Notes: generated by a model not told the origin, from the sequence alone. Shown: positions 31,202 to 44,448, numbered from the stretch's first letter. The stretch is DNA of 64,000 nt from Apostichopus japonicus (GCF_037975245.1 NC_092564.1:6918484-6982483); one strand, 5' to 3'. A program made the numbers and translations.

Positions 31202-32299
31202 TCATGATGACTATTATTATTATTATCATTATTTTTGGGGTGGATGGGTGGGTTGGGGTGGGGAGGGGAGTTACTTCTATGCGTTTAAGGTCATATCAGC
31301 AACTGTTGTATTGCTGACTATATCAGTAATAATCCACAGTAAGTCAAGAACCAAAACACGTACAGCCTCTCTATACGCCAAGTATAGTATTCAATTTCAA
31401 CTACGATATTTTCAATGGTCTCTCATTTACGAATGTTTTGCAGTGGCAAATATTTGCTAACTCTTGATACAATGGACAAAAAGATAAAGAAATAAAAAAA
31501 AACACCGCTGTCAACGTCCTATTGTAGATAGTCGTTACATTTGCTAGCTTCGATCTGGTAAGACATATGATAGCCTTTCACATTACATACACTTGTTTGA
31601 ACGATAATGATCTTGTTAGTGTACAGTTTACAGTGAGTTTACTTTAATTACATCGATATAAAAATTAATTAAGGATTCAACAAGTTCAAATTCATTTTTT
31701 TCTTATTTTCTGTTTCACCAAACTAATATCCATCTCCATTATTTCTTTCTTCTTTCCTTTCATGTGACAAAGGGACCTTTCGATATCGCAATCAAATTGA
31801 ACATTATATCAACGCGAACACATAAATTTCATACTGTATCAAAAAAGGTTACTATATATATCATATTTGATAATCGTTCGCGGTCGGGCTGACGCGCAAA
31901 AGCAAAGCCATATTAAGAGTTTTCTACGAATTCGAAACGCGCGTCCATTGATTTTGCAGTTCAGTCGCGAAATAATGTAAACAGTGACACGCGTTTTATA
32001 TCCTCGTCTTATGACTAGATTTCTGGCAACATGTTTGCTAACTGTTATAAAAATTGTCAATAGAGAAGTAACATTTACAATCAGACGTCAAACGAAAAGG
32101 TTAAGAAGGCGTACAGATCCATTATAGTATCTTGCTTGTGAAAACCTTGCTATTAATCTTTGCCGATTGTAATGTTTGGTCAGGAAAGATTGATTAATGG
32201 ACTAATATAAGTAGCCTCTATAGTATCTCATTATGTACATTATTGTGCAAAATGTTGCTCATGCTTTTTATTGGCTTTAAAATAAGAATATATATATGT

Positions 32300-32371
<72 letters not shown>

Positions 32372-33022
32372 TATGACTCTTAAACAAATATATTTGATGA
32401 ACCATTCAAGGACTTTTGTTATGAATATTAATATTACAAATATATATGATTTACAGAATGAGAACGAATTGTATGTGTAATATTAAAAAATCATATATAT
32501 ATATATGAAGATATAAGCCTCGTAAATTTTGTATATATACCATTCATTTATAGTACAATAAGTAAGTTACATATCGATATTGTAATTTTCACTAATTTGT
32601 TTTGCTGTTTTACCTTTTGTTTTATTTTCACCTTTATTAACCCTACAGATTTCCTTGTATTACTCATTACTATATATAACAAAAATATCTCACACTATTG
32701 TTCGATAGACAGGTAGATACAGATAAAAGTGAACTCAGAGTGAACTCAAATTGAATCGGGAACTAGCCAACCATTTACTGACTATATACTTTCCTCTACC
32801 CCCCCCCCCTTACCCCTCCCCTCTCTCTCTTTATGTAAATAAAGGTTTTTATAAATTGAATGTGAAACTTATAATGACCTATTGTTCTGGCATTTTGTTA
32901 TGACCTTTCGTTATGACCTATTTTTTATAAATAGAAAAATATTAAAGCTATATATTAAATCAGATGAACTGATTTTCTGCAAAGTTTAAGTGTGTGTTGT
33001 GAGATATAGTTGCTATAAATGT
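31202..33022. other. Intron segment, no gene seen
   Basis: Contains (TA)n at 32302-32364 and a C-rich/CT patch at 32800-32832. Nothing coding recognised. Confidence 0.5.
32302..32364. repeat. (TA)n microsatellite
   Basis: TA run of about 60 bp preceded by ATGTATACATACATA. Confidence 0.95.
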
Positions 33023-33030
33023 TAGGCTTC

Positions 33031-33403
33031 CAAGGGCGTAGGAACCGGGGGGCTGGGGGCGCCAGCCCCCCCCCCCCCGTGAAAAATGTGGAGGGGCGGA
33101 AGTATCATTCCGCCCCCACTTCGCAAGTCAAAAAAAACCCTTTTTCATTTCCAAATGAGAAAAAAAAATCTCATTTGGAGCACCAAATTGCATCTAAGGC
33201 CAGGTGAAAATACAAAATTAAGTTTACAAAATGGAGTGGGTGTTGAAGTGTGCTATATTGCACCAAATTGCATCTGAGGCCACCTGGAAATGCAAAAATA
33301 TCCAAAGGGGGAGGGGACACCCCCTCCCCTTAGACCCCTCCCCCAGGCTGGCCATCAGTCTTCAGCCCCCCCCCCCACTCAAAAGTAACTTCCTACGCCA
33401 CTG
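33031..33403. mobile_element. hAT-type MITE with 8-bp TSD TAGGCTTC
   Basis: The ends CAAGGGCGTAGGAAC (left) and, inverted from the right, CAGTGGCGTAGGAAG are flanked by the identical duplication TAGGCTTC (33023-33030 and 33404-33411). The interior has two C-runs and a direct repeat (GCACCAAATTGCATCT at about 33180 and 33260). It is 373 bp and non-coding. Confidence 0.9.
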
Positions 33404-33838
33404 TAGGCTTCTACATACAGTTTGTACTTGTTCACTGCATTATCGCACGAAACGTCTTCTAGTGTATTGTTTGAACTTCCTCCATAAAATTTTACTCTCT
33501 CATATAGTAAATTAATGAAGGTTTTGTATCTGTATAGTATACATCACATGTCAGGGTGGTTTTACCTCTTTATAAAGAAAAACGTTCAGGAGTTAGGTAT
33601 TAACTAATAAAATGCATGAAATATATCCGATGACAAGATGCCAAATAATACGCGTTTGGATGCTGTAGGCCTAATTACTAGTTTTTGAGTTACTATAGGT
33701 GAAGTGTCTTACAAACAATATATGCATGGACTATATATATCTATATATTGTGCTAATCGTACCAAAGAAAAGTTAACAGACTTAAATCTACTTTTAGGCT
33801 CGTTAAATACGTTTTCCCCTCTCTATATCCGACTACAT

Positions 33839-33960
33839 ATCCCTTTCTCAACCTGGGCTTTGCTGAACTCTACGGGATCCGTTTAGGGGGTCCGCGGACA
33901 AAAAAATGGGGTCCGTTAAAGCCGAAGGGGTCAGTTGACTTGATATTTCTTCCTAATAAG
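33839..33960 (+). mobile_element. hAT-like left-end fragment (decayed)
   Basis: CTTTCTCAACCTGGGCTTTG followed by GGGGGTCCGCGGAC and GGGGTCCGTTAAAG resembles the left part of hAT MITEs that begin CAGGGGTTCTCAACCTGG. I could not find the right end or a duplication. Confidence 0.4.
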
Positions 33961-34806
33961 TGTCACAGTGTGACTCACGTCAATATCACACGTGTTACAT
34001 AGTCAGCCCAAATCAATAAACTCGCTACTATTCGAACACTGAGTGGAAGGGAGTGCATAACCATTACGTATGATAGACACCTCTATATTTACACTATAGA
34101 ATGCATATTGATGTAATATCAAAGCTGCAATTGGCTTTAAAATTTGAAACAAATTGATGTGATGTTAAAGTATGATGTGTTCCCACCCCCCACCCCATAC
34201 CATTCCCTCCATCCCTACCCTCTTATGAAGTTCTACGGGCACATCCAGAAAATGGGAATTTGGTGCGTCTTGCCGGAAGCGTTCATGGTATGGCCTCTCT
34301 ATATGACCCTCATTTGGGGGGGGCTTGACCCAGAGGACACCTGTAGACTATCACGTCATCTTATTATCGGATAATATAATAACATATAGCGTTTCACAAG
34401 GGAAAGAAAAAGGCACATGAACGGTTACATTTCGTCAATTCGTCATCCTCGGAATAATGCCTAAATCATAATGTAAGGGAATACTTTGTAAGATATATAA
34501 CATTTTATGTAGTTGGATTAAACGGCTAATACCACAATGATTACGAGCCGTGAATGGATGTTACGAAACATTCTGCTAAGTTACATGGAAATGTATATTA
34601 TTATTATGTGTAATTGTTTGCATAACTTGGATAGTATGATAATAATAATAGTACGAATAATCAACAGTTATTATAGACAAATGTGGGAGAATGTGGGAGA
34701 AACCCGCAAGGGCTTATGGATTACAACTTACACCTCGGTGGCTTCCAGTTAAACATTTTAACTCAAATTTGGAATCTTTTCAACTGTGAAAGTCTTCCCA
34801 CCTTAC

Positions 34807-34882
34807 CATGACCCGGAACCTCCCGAATGCAAAGCCTCATTGCTTCAAATGTCACCGCCTTTATCCACTCGGCCACAGAATC
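34807..34882 (-). mobile_element. tRNA-Ser/Leu-like sequence (pseudogene or SINE head)
   Basis: On the minus strand GTGGCCGAGTGGATAAAGG is an excellent class-II tRNA D-arm/box A (34865-34875 complement). A TTTGAAG anticodon-loop-like segment, a GAGGCTTTGC variable region and GAGGTTCCGGGTC follow. The box B is poor and the stems do not pair well, so this is not a functional tRNA gene. Confidence 0.5.
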
Positions 34883-34974
34883 GGTCTAAAATGATGTAAA
34901 GTTTAGCACTCAATTCAAGGCTTGCTATATTGTCAATGTCCGATGAAATATTGCCACTACAGATGAAACGTCCA

Positions 34975-35126
34975 ACCCCTCCCCCTCCCTCCCCCTCCCT
35001 CCCCTCCCTCCCCCTCCCTCCCTCCCCCTCCCTCCCCCTCCCTCCCTCCCCCTCCCTCCCCCTCCCTCCCCCTCCCTCCCCCTTCCCTCCCCCTCCCTCC
35101 CCTCCCTCCCTCCCCCTTCCCTTTCC
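34975..35126 (+). repeat. 150-bp CCCTCC/CCCCCTCC polypyrimidine minisatellite
   Basis: Near-continuous CCCCCTCC and CCCTCC units on the plus strand (G-rich on the minus). The potential to form triplex, i-motif or quadruplex DNA is evident. The Pro/Ser/Leu or Gly/Arg/Glu frames through it are artefacts. Confidence 0.97.
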
Positions 35127-36892
35127 ACCTCCACCATTTCCTATGTGCTTCTTTTCATAGTTCCCAAGACACGTATACAAACAGTGTTGACATTTTGCCA
35201 GTAATGGCAGTTTTTAATATATACGCTATAGATATATGTTGTGGACTTAAATACGTTACATTCATTACTGATTATCGCTCTCTGTTATACAGAAAACAAA
35301 TATTGTAAAAAAAATATATAAAAAAACTTCCATTCAACCTTCAAGCAAATGAGATTTGAGGATGTCATATTTAGACTCAATCAATTCTTTAGTCTTGTAT
35401 GTGAAGTCTAACATTAGGCCGATACGCCATTGTCTCCGTCTCAATGGGATCATCATTGTTTTTGAATAGCTGTTTGGGGTAACTTATTATTACAAGGGCA
35501 TATCTATTACATAGACCATTGATAATGTCTGTGTTTACTTCTATCATGAGTGTATGTGTGTATGTGTGTATGTGTCTTTATTATAATGTATGTGTCAAGA
35601 CTGGCTCTCTTGATATAGCCTATACACATTGGTGACAGGCAAATAGCCTTATCCTTATCACTTTCTGGTTGCTATGAAATCTTATATAAACACTACATTC
35701 TAATTATTGTCTTTTTTAATGAACCAAGGCTACATGCTAGTTGTCAATAATCTTCATGGTCAGACCTCATAGCTAATTGCAGTTACTAAGTCATAGAAGC
35801 AAACCCCCAACAAGTAAATGGTCATCTTAATCCGTTAATTATAAACTATGTCGCAGAACTGCTACTTTTGCAGAGTGAGCTATACAAGAAGCATCGTAAA
35901 TTTATATTAACAGACTGGATCAAACATGTTCGTTACACAGGAAGCACTCAACAGGCAGAGACCGTATCGGAGCACGGCTTCAGTTTATGAGTTGCTTTAT
36001 TCAAGCTCGTAAAAAGGAGGCTTTGGTAAACTAGGTCTGAACAAAACGGTTTCCTCCATCGACAGCTTAGCATACATATAAAAATTTACTCGAAAATTTA
36101 TGTCGGCGTAAAAGTGAACCATAAATATGCAAACGATACGCATAAACTTCAAGCTCATATAAAACTATAACAAATGCGTTCATATGAGAGTGCTTTACAT
36201 TCATCGGCGTCGTGTCGCTTCAGCTTATATTCAGTTACCAACAGGAGAAGGAAACATTTCACCCTTTCATATGTTGTGACCCACTTACAACCATATTTGC
36301 ACTCTTTCAGGGGTCAGTCATTTTTAGAGCGACAAGTTTTCAACCAACTGCTACAATCCCGTAACAACATCGAAAACACTATATATAGGCTATACCAGTA
36401 CAAGTCTTAATTTCTATATTATAGCTACGGTGGGCATATATTTTTCTACTTCCAAATGGACATATGCTACGATTTCTCTTCTTGTTCAAATTTCGAATTG
36501 GTCATGTGACGACATTCTAAATTAGCCTTTACCAGTAACAAAGAGGGTTATCTCTAGGTTAAAAGAGCTTTTAAAACGAACTTGATAAAATTACTGCTTT
36601 AGAAATGGACTATAAAACGTTTACTGAACTTTGATAGAGAGGCAAACTAATATAAACCCCCATAATAAGAAGAGGGGGTGGGAGGTGGAGGGACAGCAGA
36701 GAAGCATTTTTACATGAAGTTATTCTATTACTTACGTAGATAACAGTGAAATTTATACATAACTAAATAAGTCTCCGTTGTATGAAAACACATGCACAAA
36801 TAACACATTCTACACATTATTATGCGTATAAAGGCTAAATATACCTTTGACAGTAAACGAGAAGATTTACTCATCAATCAATGATACTAAAT
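35127..36892. other. Intron segment, no gene seen
   Basis: AT-rich single-copy-looking DNA with a TATGTGTG patch near 35550. No gene recognised. Confidence 0.5.
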
Positions 36893-37125
36893 TGACGGTC
36901 CACAAACTATGTGGTGCGACACAAGAGTGGGTCGCAAACAATTTTCGGTGGGTCGTGGGATGTTATCTAGAAATTATATACAGTTTTCGGAACTTGTCAA
37001 CATCCCAAGCCCATCCTAGCTTGGGCTATGTATACTTAACATCGCCGATTCTGAGTGATGGTCTGGGCGGGTCGTGGATCAGTGCTAATAGAAGCTCCTG
37101 GGGCCCTGGTCCTAAAACAATTCGA
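36893..37125 (+). mobile_element. hAT-like MITE remnant
   Basis: GGTCCACAAACTATGTGG near the left end, and GGGTCGCAAAC, GTGGGTCGTGGGATG and GCGGGTCGTGGATCAG inside, are typical of hAT non-autonomous elements. The terminal CAGGG and any duplication are lost or altered. A 104-codon open frame overlaps it by chance. Confidence 0.4.
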
Positions 37126-38136
37126 ACTTCGAACTGCTCACAACATATGATGATACTTTGAACAATGTCAACGATATGTTCATAATGTACACTAACATGA
37201 GGCTGATGTCAACAGTTATGCTGCTTCTGTGAAGAAGTATCATGTACACGGCAACCATTAGACTAATTTAACGTTATATACATGTGTACCTCATCACATT
37301 TGGTGTGCCTATACTTTGTAAACTGATACATTTAATGTATATCACATGAGATGTCATTTTACAATAGTAGCCTCCATGATTACAACAGCCATATATTAGT
37401 GAATAACAACTACATGGACATAGCCTTCAGAAACATGGTCATATCTTGTGCGCCTTTATGACTTTCCATATTGCCAAAAAAAAAATAATAATAATAACAA
37501 AAAGGGCAGAAAAGATTTGAACATATTTCAATTTGCACCTGTGCAATGTGATCATGAAACGGTTTATTTGCACAGTAGGTTAGATTTAAACTAGAGCAAC
37601 AGTCAACAGTTGAAATAGTAATTAAAATCAAGCGGCATGCTGCATGCGAAAATTTGCGACCTTTTTATAGCTTTTTTTAAATGAAGTCATGTGATCATGA
37701 CAAACAAATACCTAAAATGGAGTATCCGAAAACTGAAAGGGTCGGTGCTTGTTCTTTGACAGTATTAATTAGTTAGTCGTATCACAATTGTACGTGGTAA
37801 GGTTACACAGCCTGACAAGAAAACACTTCTACATTCAACCGAAGAAGAAAAATAGGATGAATAACGAAAAAGTGAAATGGAAATTATAAACAAAGTGGAA
37901 ATGGGCAAAGAATATTGTTCTTTGTTCATTTACTGATTATGTTTACTTAAAACCGAGTTTCTCTTGATATCGCTTCTCGGCCGCTTTCTGCGAGTATTGA
38001 ATGAAAACATTGAGGTGCGATCATTGATGTTAACACGGTAGGCAAGCAGAGTGTTGTTAGCTCCCTGATGCAAGGTACCACTGCAGGGGCTCTTGATTGG
38101 CACCCCAGCAACGGAATGGGGTAACCATCGGCCAGT
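37126..38136. other. Intron segment, no gene seen
   Basis: Unremarkable, except for ATCGCTTCTCGGCC at about 37969-37982, which equals the first bases of U2 snRNA but does not continue as U2. Confidence 0.5.
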
Positions 38137-38210
38137 GAGGGATAGCCCAGCTGGGATACACATAGCTTGTTTAACCTCGAGTTACGGGTTCTAATCCCAT
38201 TTTAGCCCAA
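38137..38210 (+). mobile_element. tRNA-derived SINE head (degenerate)
   Basis: Box A TAGCCCAGCTG (38143-38153) and box B GGTTCTAATCC (38187-38197) are spaced as in a tRNA, with a T arm GGGTTCTAATCCC and a 3' TTTAGCCCA. The acceptor stem does not pair. An (AAT)n tail follows at 38230-38265, consistent with a retroposed SINE. Confidence 0.5.
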
Positions 38211-38229
38211 CATATCTTCCCACCCCCCA

Positions 38230-38265
38230 TAATAATAATAATAAAAATAATAATAATAATAATAC
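38230..38265 (+). repeat. (AAT)n microsatellite
   Basis: Twelve AAT/AAA units just after a SINE-like head. Confidence 0.93.
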
Positions 38266-38783
38266 AGTTGATTACTTCTTATCACACACACACACAAATA
38301 TCCGTAATATGGTGCTCGCCAAATAGCATAACACTATAACTAAGATTCTGGTCACACTAAAGGAGGTCACCGTTTAGCATACTAATATAAAGTTCCATTG
38401 TAAAATTACGTTATTTTAAGAGGGAGTCAATATTTTTTTAACCTACTTTAATGACGATTTTAAAATGCAATAAATATTAAAGTAGTAATGGGACATGAAA
38501 AGTAAGTTATGGTAAGATAAACTAAAATTGTTTGAAAAATGCACATGAAGGAGGGGAAAAAATACATGTTTACGACCAGGATGTCCACGTGACAAACAAG
38601 CACGATCAGTAGCCAAAGCAACTTTTTCACAAGTAATTTATCTTTTGTTTTTAAATAATTCGCTGTGGTATTTGTGTCATGTATGGAAAAATCAGCCATT
38701 GATAAAGGAAGCCATTACTATAAATGGTTCTTTTTTGGAAAATTATTTCTCCTGTTAAGAAATTATATGAGAATTAAAGTCAG

Positions 38784-38849
38784 ATATTGTCTAATAGCTG
38801 CATTATGTAACAACATATATTGTCCAATAGCTGCATCATGTAACAAAAT
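38784..38849 (+). repeat. 33-bp direct tandem duplication
   Basis: ATATTGTCTAATAGCTGCAT... (38784-38816) and ATATTGTCCAATAGCTGCAT... (38817-38849) are adjacent copies differing at about four positions. Confidence 0.9.
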
Positions 38850-39370
38850 ATGATTTAATACAAGCCAAATATGTTTTAAACGACAAAGACCGCTTGAGGC
38901 AAAAAATGTTTTGCCTTTGACCCCCCCCCCCCCCCATTCTACAATTATCAGCAATTTCTATTTTCTACTGTTTGTTGTTTTTTGGGTTTTTTTTTTTTTT
39001 GGAAGAGGAGGGACTCTTCTTCTTTGACGACCGTAAAAATTGTCTCAATTCCCACTATGAATACCACGGGTGGGTTTAGTAGTAGCCTATACATGTATTG
39101 TCACCACACTGTTCCATACATGAACATGAATTGTAAGTTCTTGTCAGCATTCTGTATGAAGACATATACAAACGTCGCGTGCTTTAAGTAAATATTACAG
39201 GAACACCCCCTCCCCCCCCCCCACCCACCCATTAATAAAAGCTCTCAAATCCAAATAAATACAATCGTCCGTGACAGAGTTCATCAATGTGTAATGTAGA
39301 AGATGTAACTTTTCCTCTGTCGATGGAAATACACGTGAATATCACCATAGTTGTCATATATCTCACGACC

Positions 39371-39660
39371 AGGGGCGTTACCGTTCTGAATAAAATTCGG
39401 GGGGGGGCTCAGCCTCCGCCTCTCCCCCCAACCAAAATGACAGACAGAGTATTACCCAAAAATTCCCACTTGTATACCTTAATAAAATTGTTTTCGAAGG
39501 TTGCAAAATATAGCACCGATTCGGCAATCCGCATCTAAGCACTTTCCACTTTACCACAATTTCTCCAAGGGGAGGGGGCCAAATTTTCCGACATACCCCT
39601 CCCCTGGACGACATAATATCTGAACCCCCCTTCTTACCCCAGTACAAAAGTGATCTTTTC
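39371..39660 (+). mobile_element. hAT-like MITE fragment related to the 33-kb element
   Basis: It begins CAGGGGCGTTACCG with G- and C-runs. Its middle (TATAGCACC, GCATCTAAGCAC, then GGGGAGGGGGCC and CCCCTCCCCT) parallels the element at 33031-33403 in order. No right terminal repeat or duplication was found. Confidence 0.5.
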
Positions 39661-42600
39661 CCTCTTGTTCAAGACCCCTCATGGAAACAAAATCAGCATG
39701 CAGTGCGATGTTATGGCAGGGATGTCTCACTAATATCCGCTGACGGTTACAAAGACTTGTTCATCAAAAACATTCAAATTCCGAATCTGTATAAACCTCA
39801 AAGCTTGTAGGCTACCGTATACCGCAATGGTCTATTAGGACTATACTACTTAAACCATTGTATTATTCCTCGGCTTGTAGGAAGAAATGCTCTATAACTC
39901 TTTGGCATTGGTAAAGTATATACTGTTTACGCAATGTGTGAAACCGTGCACCATCAAAAGTATAAATATAAATAGTATACGCTGATGATGTGTATTTCAA
40001 TGTGTATTTCAAATGACTGTGTCTTCTTTTGTCCTTTTTGTTATTATTTTCATAATAGCAAACAGAGGTTTTTGCCCTTTCTATATATGATATAGTTGTA
40101 TATAAGTTATATTATAAGGTTTCATAAAGGCTGTACATTCACTTTGCGAGATACCATTTTCTCCCAATAACTGCAATCATGACAACAAGTGTCGCTAATT
40201 AAAAACTGAGTTATCGTGTTAATAATCATAACCTTATGATGTAATTGGAAGCTTTCAAAACCACAATCTGATGCTAAGGGAGGAAAATGCATGGATATAT
40301 CATGACTGATGATGGTGTCATGTGCGCGCAGTCTGCGCGCTCTCCTACTGTCATAACGTAGGCTACTTTAATCATAGTAAAGATGAGAGGCCACAGAAAA
40401 GACATATACGAACCAAAGGTAAAAACATCGGTCTAAAAACAGCAAAGAAAAACGAAATCCTGCTGCGAGAGCTGAGACATCTCTCCTGCTCAAACTTCAA
40501 GAAAAATTTCCCGCCATGCGCTAATGGTGGGAAAATTATTTTGGATGCATTATATATACTTTACCAAGATCTGTAATGTGGCTATGAGTATTCGTTATGT
40601 TGATGTTAACGTTTCTTACCTCACACACGATTAGTGAAAAGCCGTGGAAAGTGGGGGGAGGGGGAGGGGGAGGGGGAGGTGGGGCGGTGGACCCCTTCTG
40701 ATTACCCTTGCCATTCCCTATACTTGTCTTACATGTAACATCTCGTGTGTACCATATATTTAACTTATAAAACTTGACCAACTGCTACGATGTGTCTATG
40801 AGGTGTTTTTTTTATTATTTTTATTTGGTGTCACTTCCTTCACACACGAATGGAGACAAGCATGACATAATCATACGTCCGTACAGTTCACTATAAATAT
40901 ACCTCCTGTCGGATCACGTGTGTCACTGTCACCATTTTGCCTATAAATTTCTCGCTTGTGACCAACAAGGATTTATTGGCGCCGTGTATTCAGCTTACGG
41001 AAGAATGATTCAAGAGCAACCCCTTACCGCCCCTCCCCCTCCCCCACAAATGATACTGTATTTGTGTGGCAACAGGATCACAAAGCTATCACTTTTCTTG
41101 CTTACTTTTTTATTCGCCGAAAGCAAATACTATAGATTCTGCACCACCGATCATTTACTCCACCTTTTTCGCATTTTAAGTAGGCCTATATATCGAAAAT
41201 AATCTTAAACAGAATATTACGAAAACACTTTTATCATTTTTAGAAATAGACTTGACGTTATATAGATCATAAAACCTGAGCGAATAAATTGAATTCAAGA
41301 TCATTACTGAAAAACAAGTACCTAACAAACCCCTTAGGTAAATTTAATAATTTACTTAGCAACAATCTTTCAAAGCAAATTTTGACAAGACAGGGATTAA
41401 TCATCTTTGGATTTAATCATCTTGCTTAGGTCTAAATCTGTCATTTCTTTGTTCATTGTTCGAAGTGAATGACACAAAGTGTTGGAAAGAAGATTTAATT
41501 TTACTGATGATACTCAAAGCAGCTTTCTGAGTTTGGTTAGAATTTTCTTCCAAAATACAGAAGTATTTTCGAAAATAAGATCGCAATCAACAATGATATC
41601 TAAATAAGTGAGTAATAACAAAGCTGCATGTCTAGGGTATATGGAGTAAATATATCAACTTTACGTGTATCTCCTGGTTTTAACATCATTCTCGATGTGT
41701 GGTAATTATGATAACCGTAAAAACAAGAAAGAAACATACGAAAATACCCAAAGAAGCCCCTCTTTCAATGTCACGTGGTTATATAATCCTAAACCCTTAA
41801 TGACAATGGTAACTACAGCCCAGATTGGTATATGCAAAACAGGACGAGATATACACATATAGGTTAAGTCTATACTTCTGCTATGTCACAGTGTTGCAAG
41901 CCTATAGGTTATAAGTTTTATTAATTTGTTTTTAAAAAAGGAACCGATATTCACATAATGTTAGATATTTTAGTAAATATTTCAGATTTTTACATACAGC
42001 AGGATAACGTAGAATATATTCTATGCACGAGTATCTGACAAACGGAAAGTTACGGCATGTTGGAAAACGCGAACGTCTGCCTTTAGGTAAAACTATTTCC
42101 TAAACATTGTAGTTCTTTGTAACATATTGCTTAAACATGTGCAGAAAATATATTTACACACGAGGTAAAACAACCAAATAAAAACAAAAGCGATGACAAA
42201 ACTAGGAAATAAACAGGTTGACTATAAAATAAAAAAATTGATCTTAAAAAACTTTCGACAGAAACAGAATCTCACGCAGCCTCCAAATGTATATTAACTT
42301 CTATAGCATGCATGATGATTATGGGAAAACCGTGTATGCTTGAACAAGTCTGCTGTTCGGAGGCGAACTATAAAATTCCTCTACTGTTTGTTGAAAATTG
42401 TCAGACTTGACGAGACAACTCTAACCGATTTTGTGGACGCGATTAGCGGTTTTTGTGGTGAATAAATCAGTTTTGGCAAATATTACACACACACGCAAAA
42501 AAGGTCGGAAGCACAAACGACAACCAGATTTGTTCTGTTCTTGTTACATACATAGTACATTGGTGTTAACAACAAGGAGATGGCGTAACCATGGGTTTAA

Positions 42601-43942
42601 ATAAAAACAAAACCAAGGAACAAGGTACCTCAGCAATGAAAACACTGCTTAGTTGTTTTTACCAGTGGTTAAGACTGGAACCTAACAGAGACACAGTATA
42701 ATTTAAGATGTGGCTTTTCGCGTAAAGTTTTGTGCATCATGGATAAATAACAGCAGAAAATACTCGGATTTGTCACGGATCTATTCCTTTTTAGGTCAAA
42801 TTCTGTCCCAGAGATGATTTGGCAAAGAGTTTATGATCTTTTGTAAAATTTCATGAGAGATTTACTAATATATGTCCTTTATCAAAAAGAAAAGCTGCAT
42901 TGTTTGACGTTGGAGTAGAGAGTATAGCCGACATGAATGTGCTAATTATAGATATGTTACATAGTTTGATGAGAATCCTTATAATGTGCGTGATGATAGC
43001 CTGGTTGGGCCGGAATGAAACCAACCTTTAAGTATAACAATATAAAGGAAATATGGTAAAAACCTATAATCTCATAGATACATTGAAGAAAGAAAAAACA
43101 CATCTAGATTGATCGAATTAGAATAAAACATCCAGTGACAACTGTTGCTAAGTTTCTTTGTTTAGGAAATAAGACTCATTTATAGCTATGCTTCATCATT
43201 ACTGTACTTTTTAAAAAAAAATATTTTTTCCGACTTTTAACTATTTGAAATTTCACTTAAACATGTATTTAGTTATATACCAACGCTATTGATAATATTA
43301 TGTAAGTCTCAGCTTAACATTACTTGCGTTAGGATACGTATATGCCTATACATTCAATATTAAATGACATTTAAGAAAAAGCAAGAGAACTGTCTTTTAC
43401 TTTGATTGATTGACATTTCTTATCTAATATTTTTGTTAAATCCATACTTTATATTATCTACATCTCCATTTCAAGTACAATGAATAAATCAGTCTTTATA
43501 TTTATAGGAAAAAATATTTATATATTTGCATATGTAAAACTAAACCAATACATATCAAGGAAGTTATTTAATAACTAGTTGACTAGAAAATATTTGTTTA
43601 CTCTTTCTGAATTTTAAAATATATTTTTTATTTTAATTTTTTTTTGGCAAAATATACATATATATACTTTTCAACAGCGAGTGAGAATGTGTAAGTAAAA
43701 AAGATGAAATAAGAAAGACAAAGCAATTTATGGCTAGCACGGGATCACCCAAGTTACACGGTGTACAAGATACTATGGACGTTAATATGAATCTAAGAGA
43801 CTGACTTAGGTCAGCTTGCGGCTTTGATAAGCCAATGATGGCTTCTTTGCGAGTTCCTGCTTGCAGGAGGATCTAAAATACATACATACATACAATAGCA
43901 TCTGACTGGCGCCCCAGCACATAAATGATTATATATAGGGAT
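39661..43942. other. Intron segment, no gene seen
   Basis: About 4.3 kb of AT-rich DNA with a G-run (40651-40690), C-run (41026-41045), CpG palindrome (40324-40340) and (ACAT)n at 43880-43892. No coding signal recognised. Confidence 0.45.
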
Positions 43943-44013
43943 ATCTAGATAGCTCAGGTAGAGCGATGGGCTTGTAATACAGAGGTCACTGGTTCGAATC
44001 CGGTTCTAGGCAT
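43943..44013 (+). mobile_element. tRNA-Thr-like sequence, probable SINE head
   Basis: CTAGATAGCTCAGGTAGAGC gives box A (43950-43963), and GGTTCGAATCC (43991-44001) is a perfect box B. The D stem GCTC/GAGC, T stem ACTGG/CCGGT and most acceptor pairs form, and the loop CTTGTAA would read as anticodon TGT (Thr). The anticodon stem has two mismatches and a wobble. The first acceptor base pair fails, so a functional tRNA is unlikely. It shares its start with the copy at 24681-24760. Confidence 0.6.
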
Positions 44014-44448
44014 AAACTCTTTTGTTCTTTTCCATTGTCTTAAATGTCCCTGTCAATCTTCCATTAAATCATTTACTTACATAAAAAACAGTTAAAAAAT
44101 AGCGTAATTTAGCGTCTCCAAATGAAATACCCGTCAAGGAAATATCGAACTGCGTTTTAGTTCAAACTGGAAGTCATACGGTTATTCTTTCTTATTTCAA
44201 ATATGGAGCTGGACCCACGGAGTATATGTTAGGTAAATTTTTGAAAATATTGTATAAAATCTACTTATAAAAGTATCGGAGAGTTTATCAATAAAAATGA
44301 AATTAATATAGTTATAGCCCAATTGTTTTCTAACTAATAATAATATTAAAAAAAACACGAAGCAAGAAAGGTTATTAATTCAACCACATTGACGTTGTTT
44401 TATACATTTGAATACAACAAGTTTAATTCCAATTTTTATCACTAATAA

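Noticed and set aside
34845-35180. Gly/Glu/Arg-rich 111-codon frame
   Set aside because: Translation of the CCCTCC minisatellite.
37969-37982. U2 snRNA gene
   Set aside because: Only the first 14 bases (ATCGCTTCTCGGCC) match. The next bases and the Sm site region do not.
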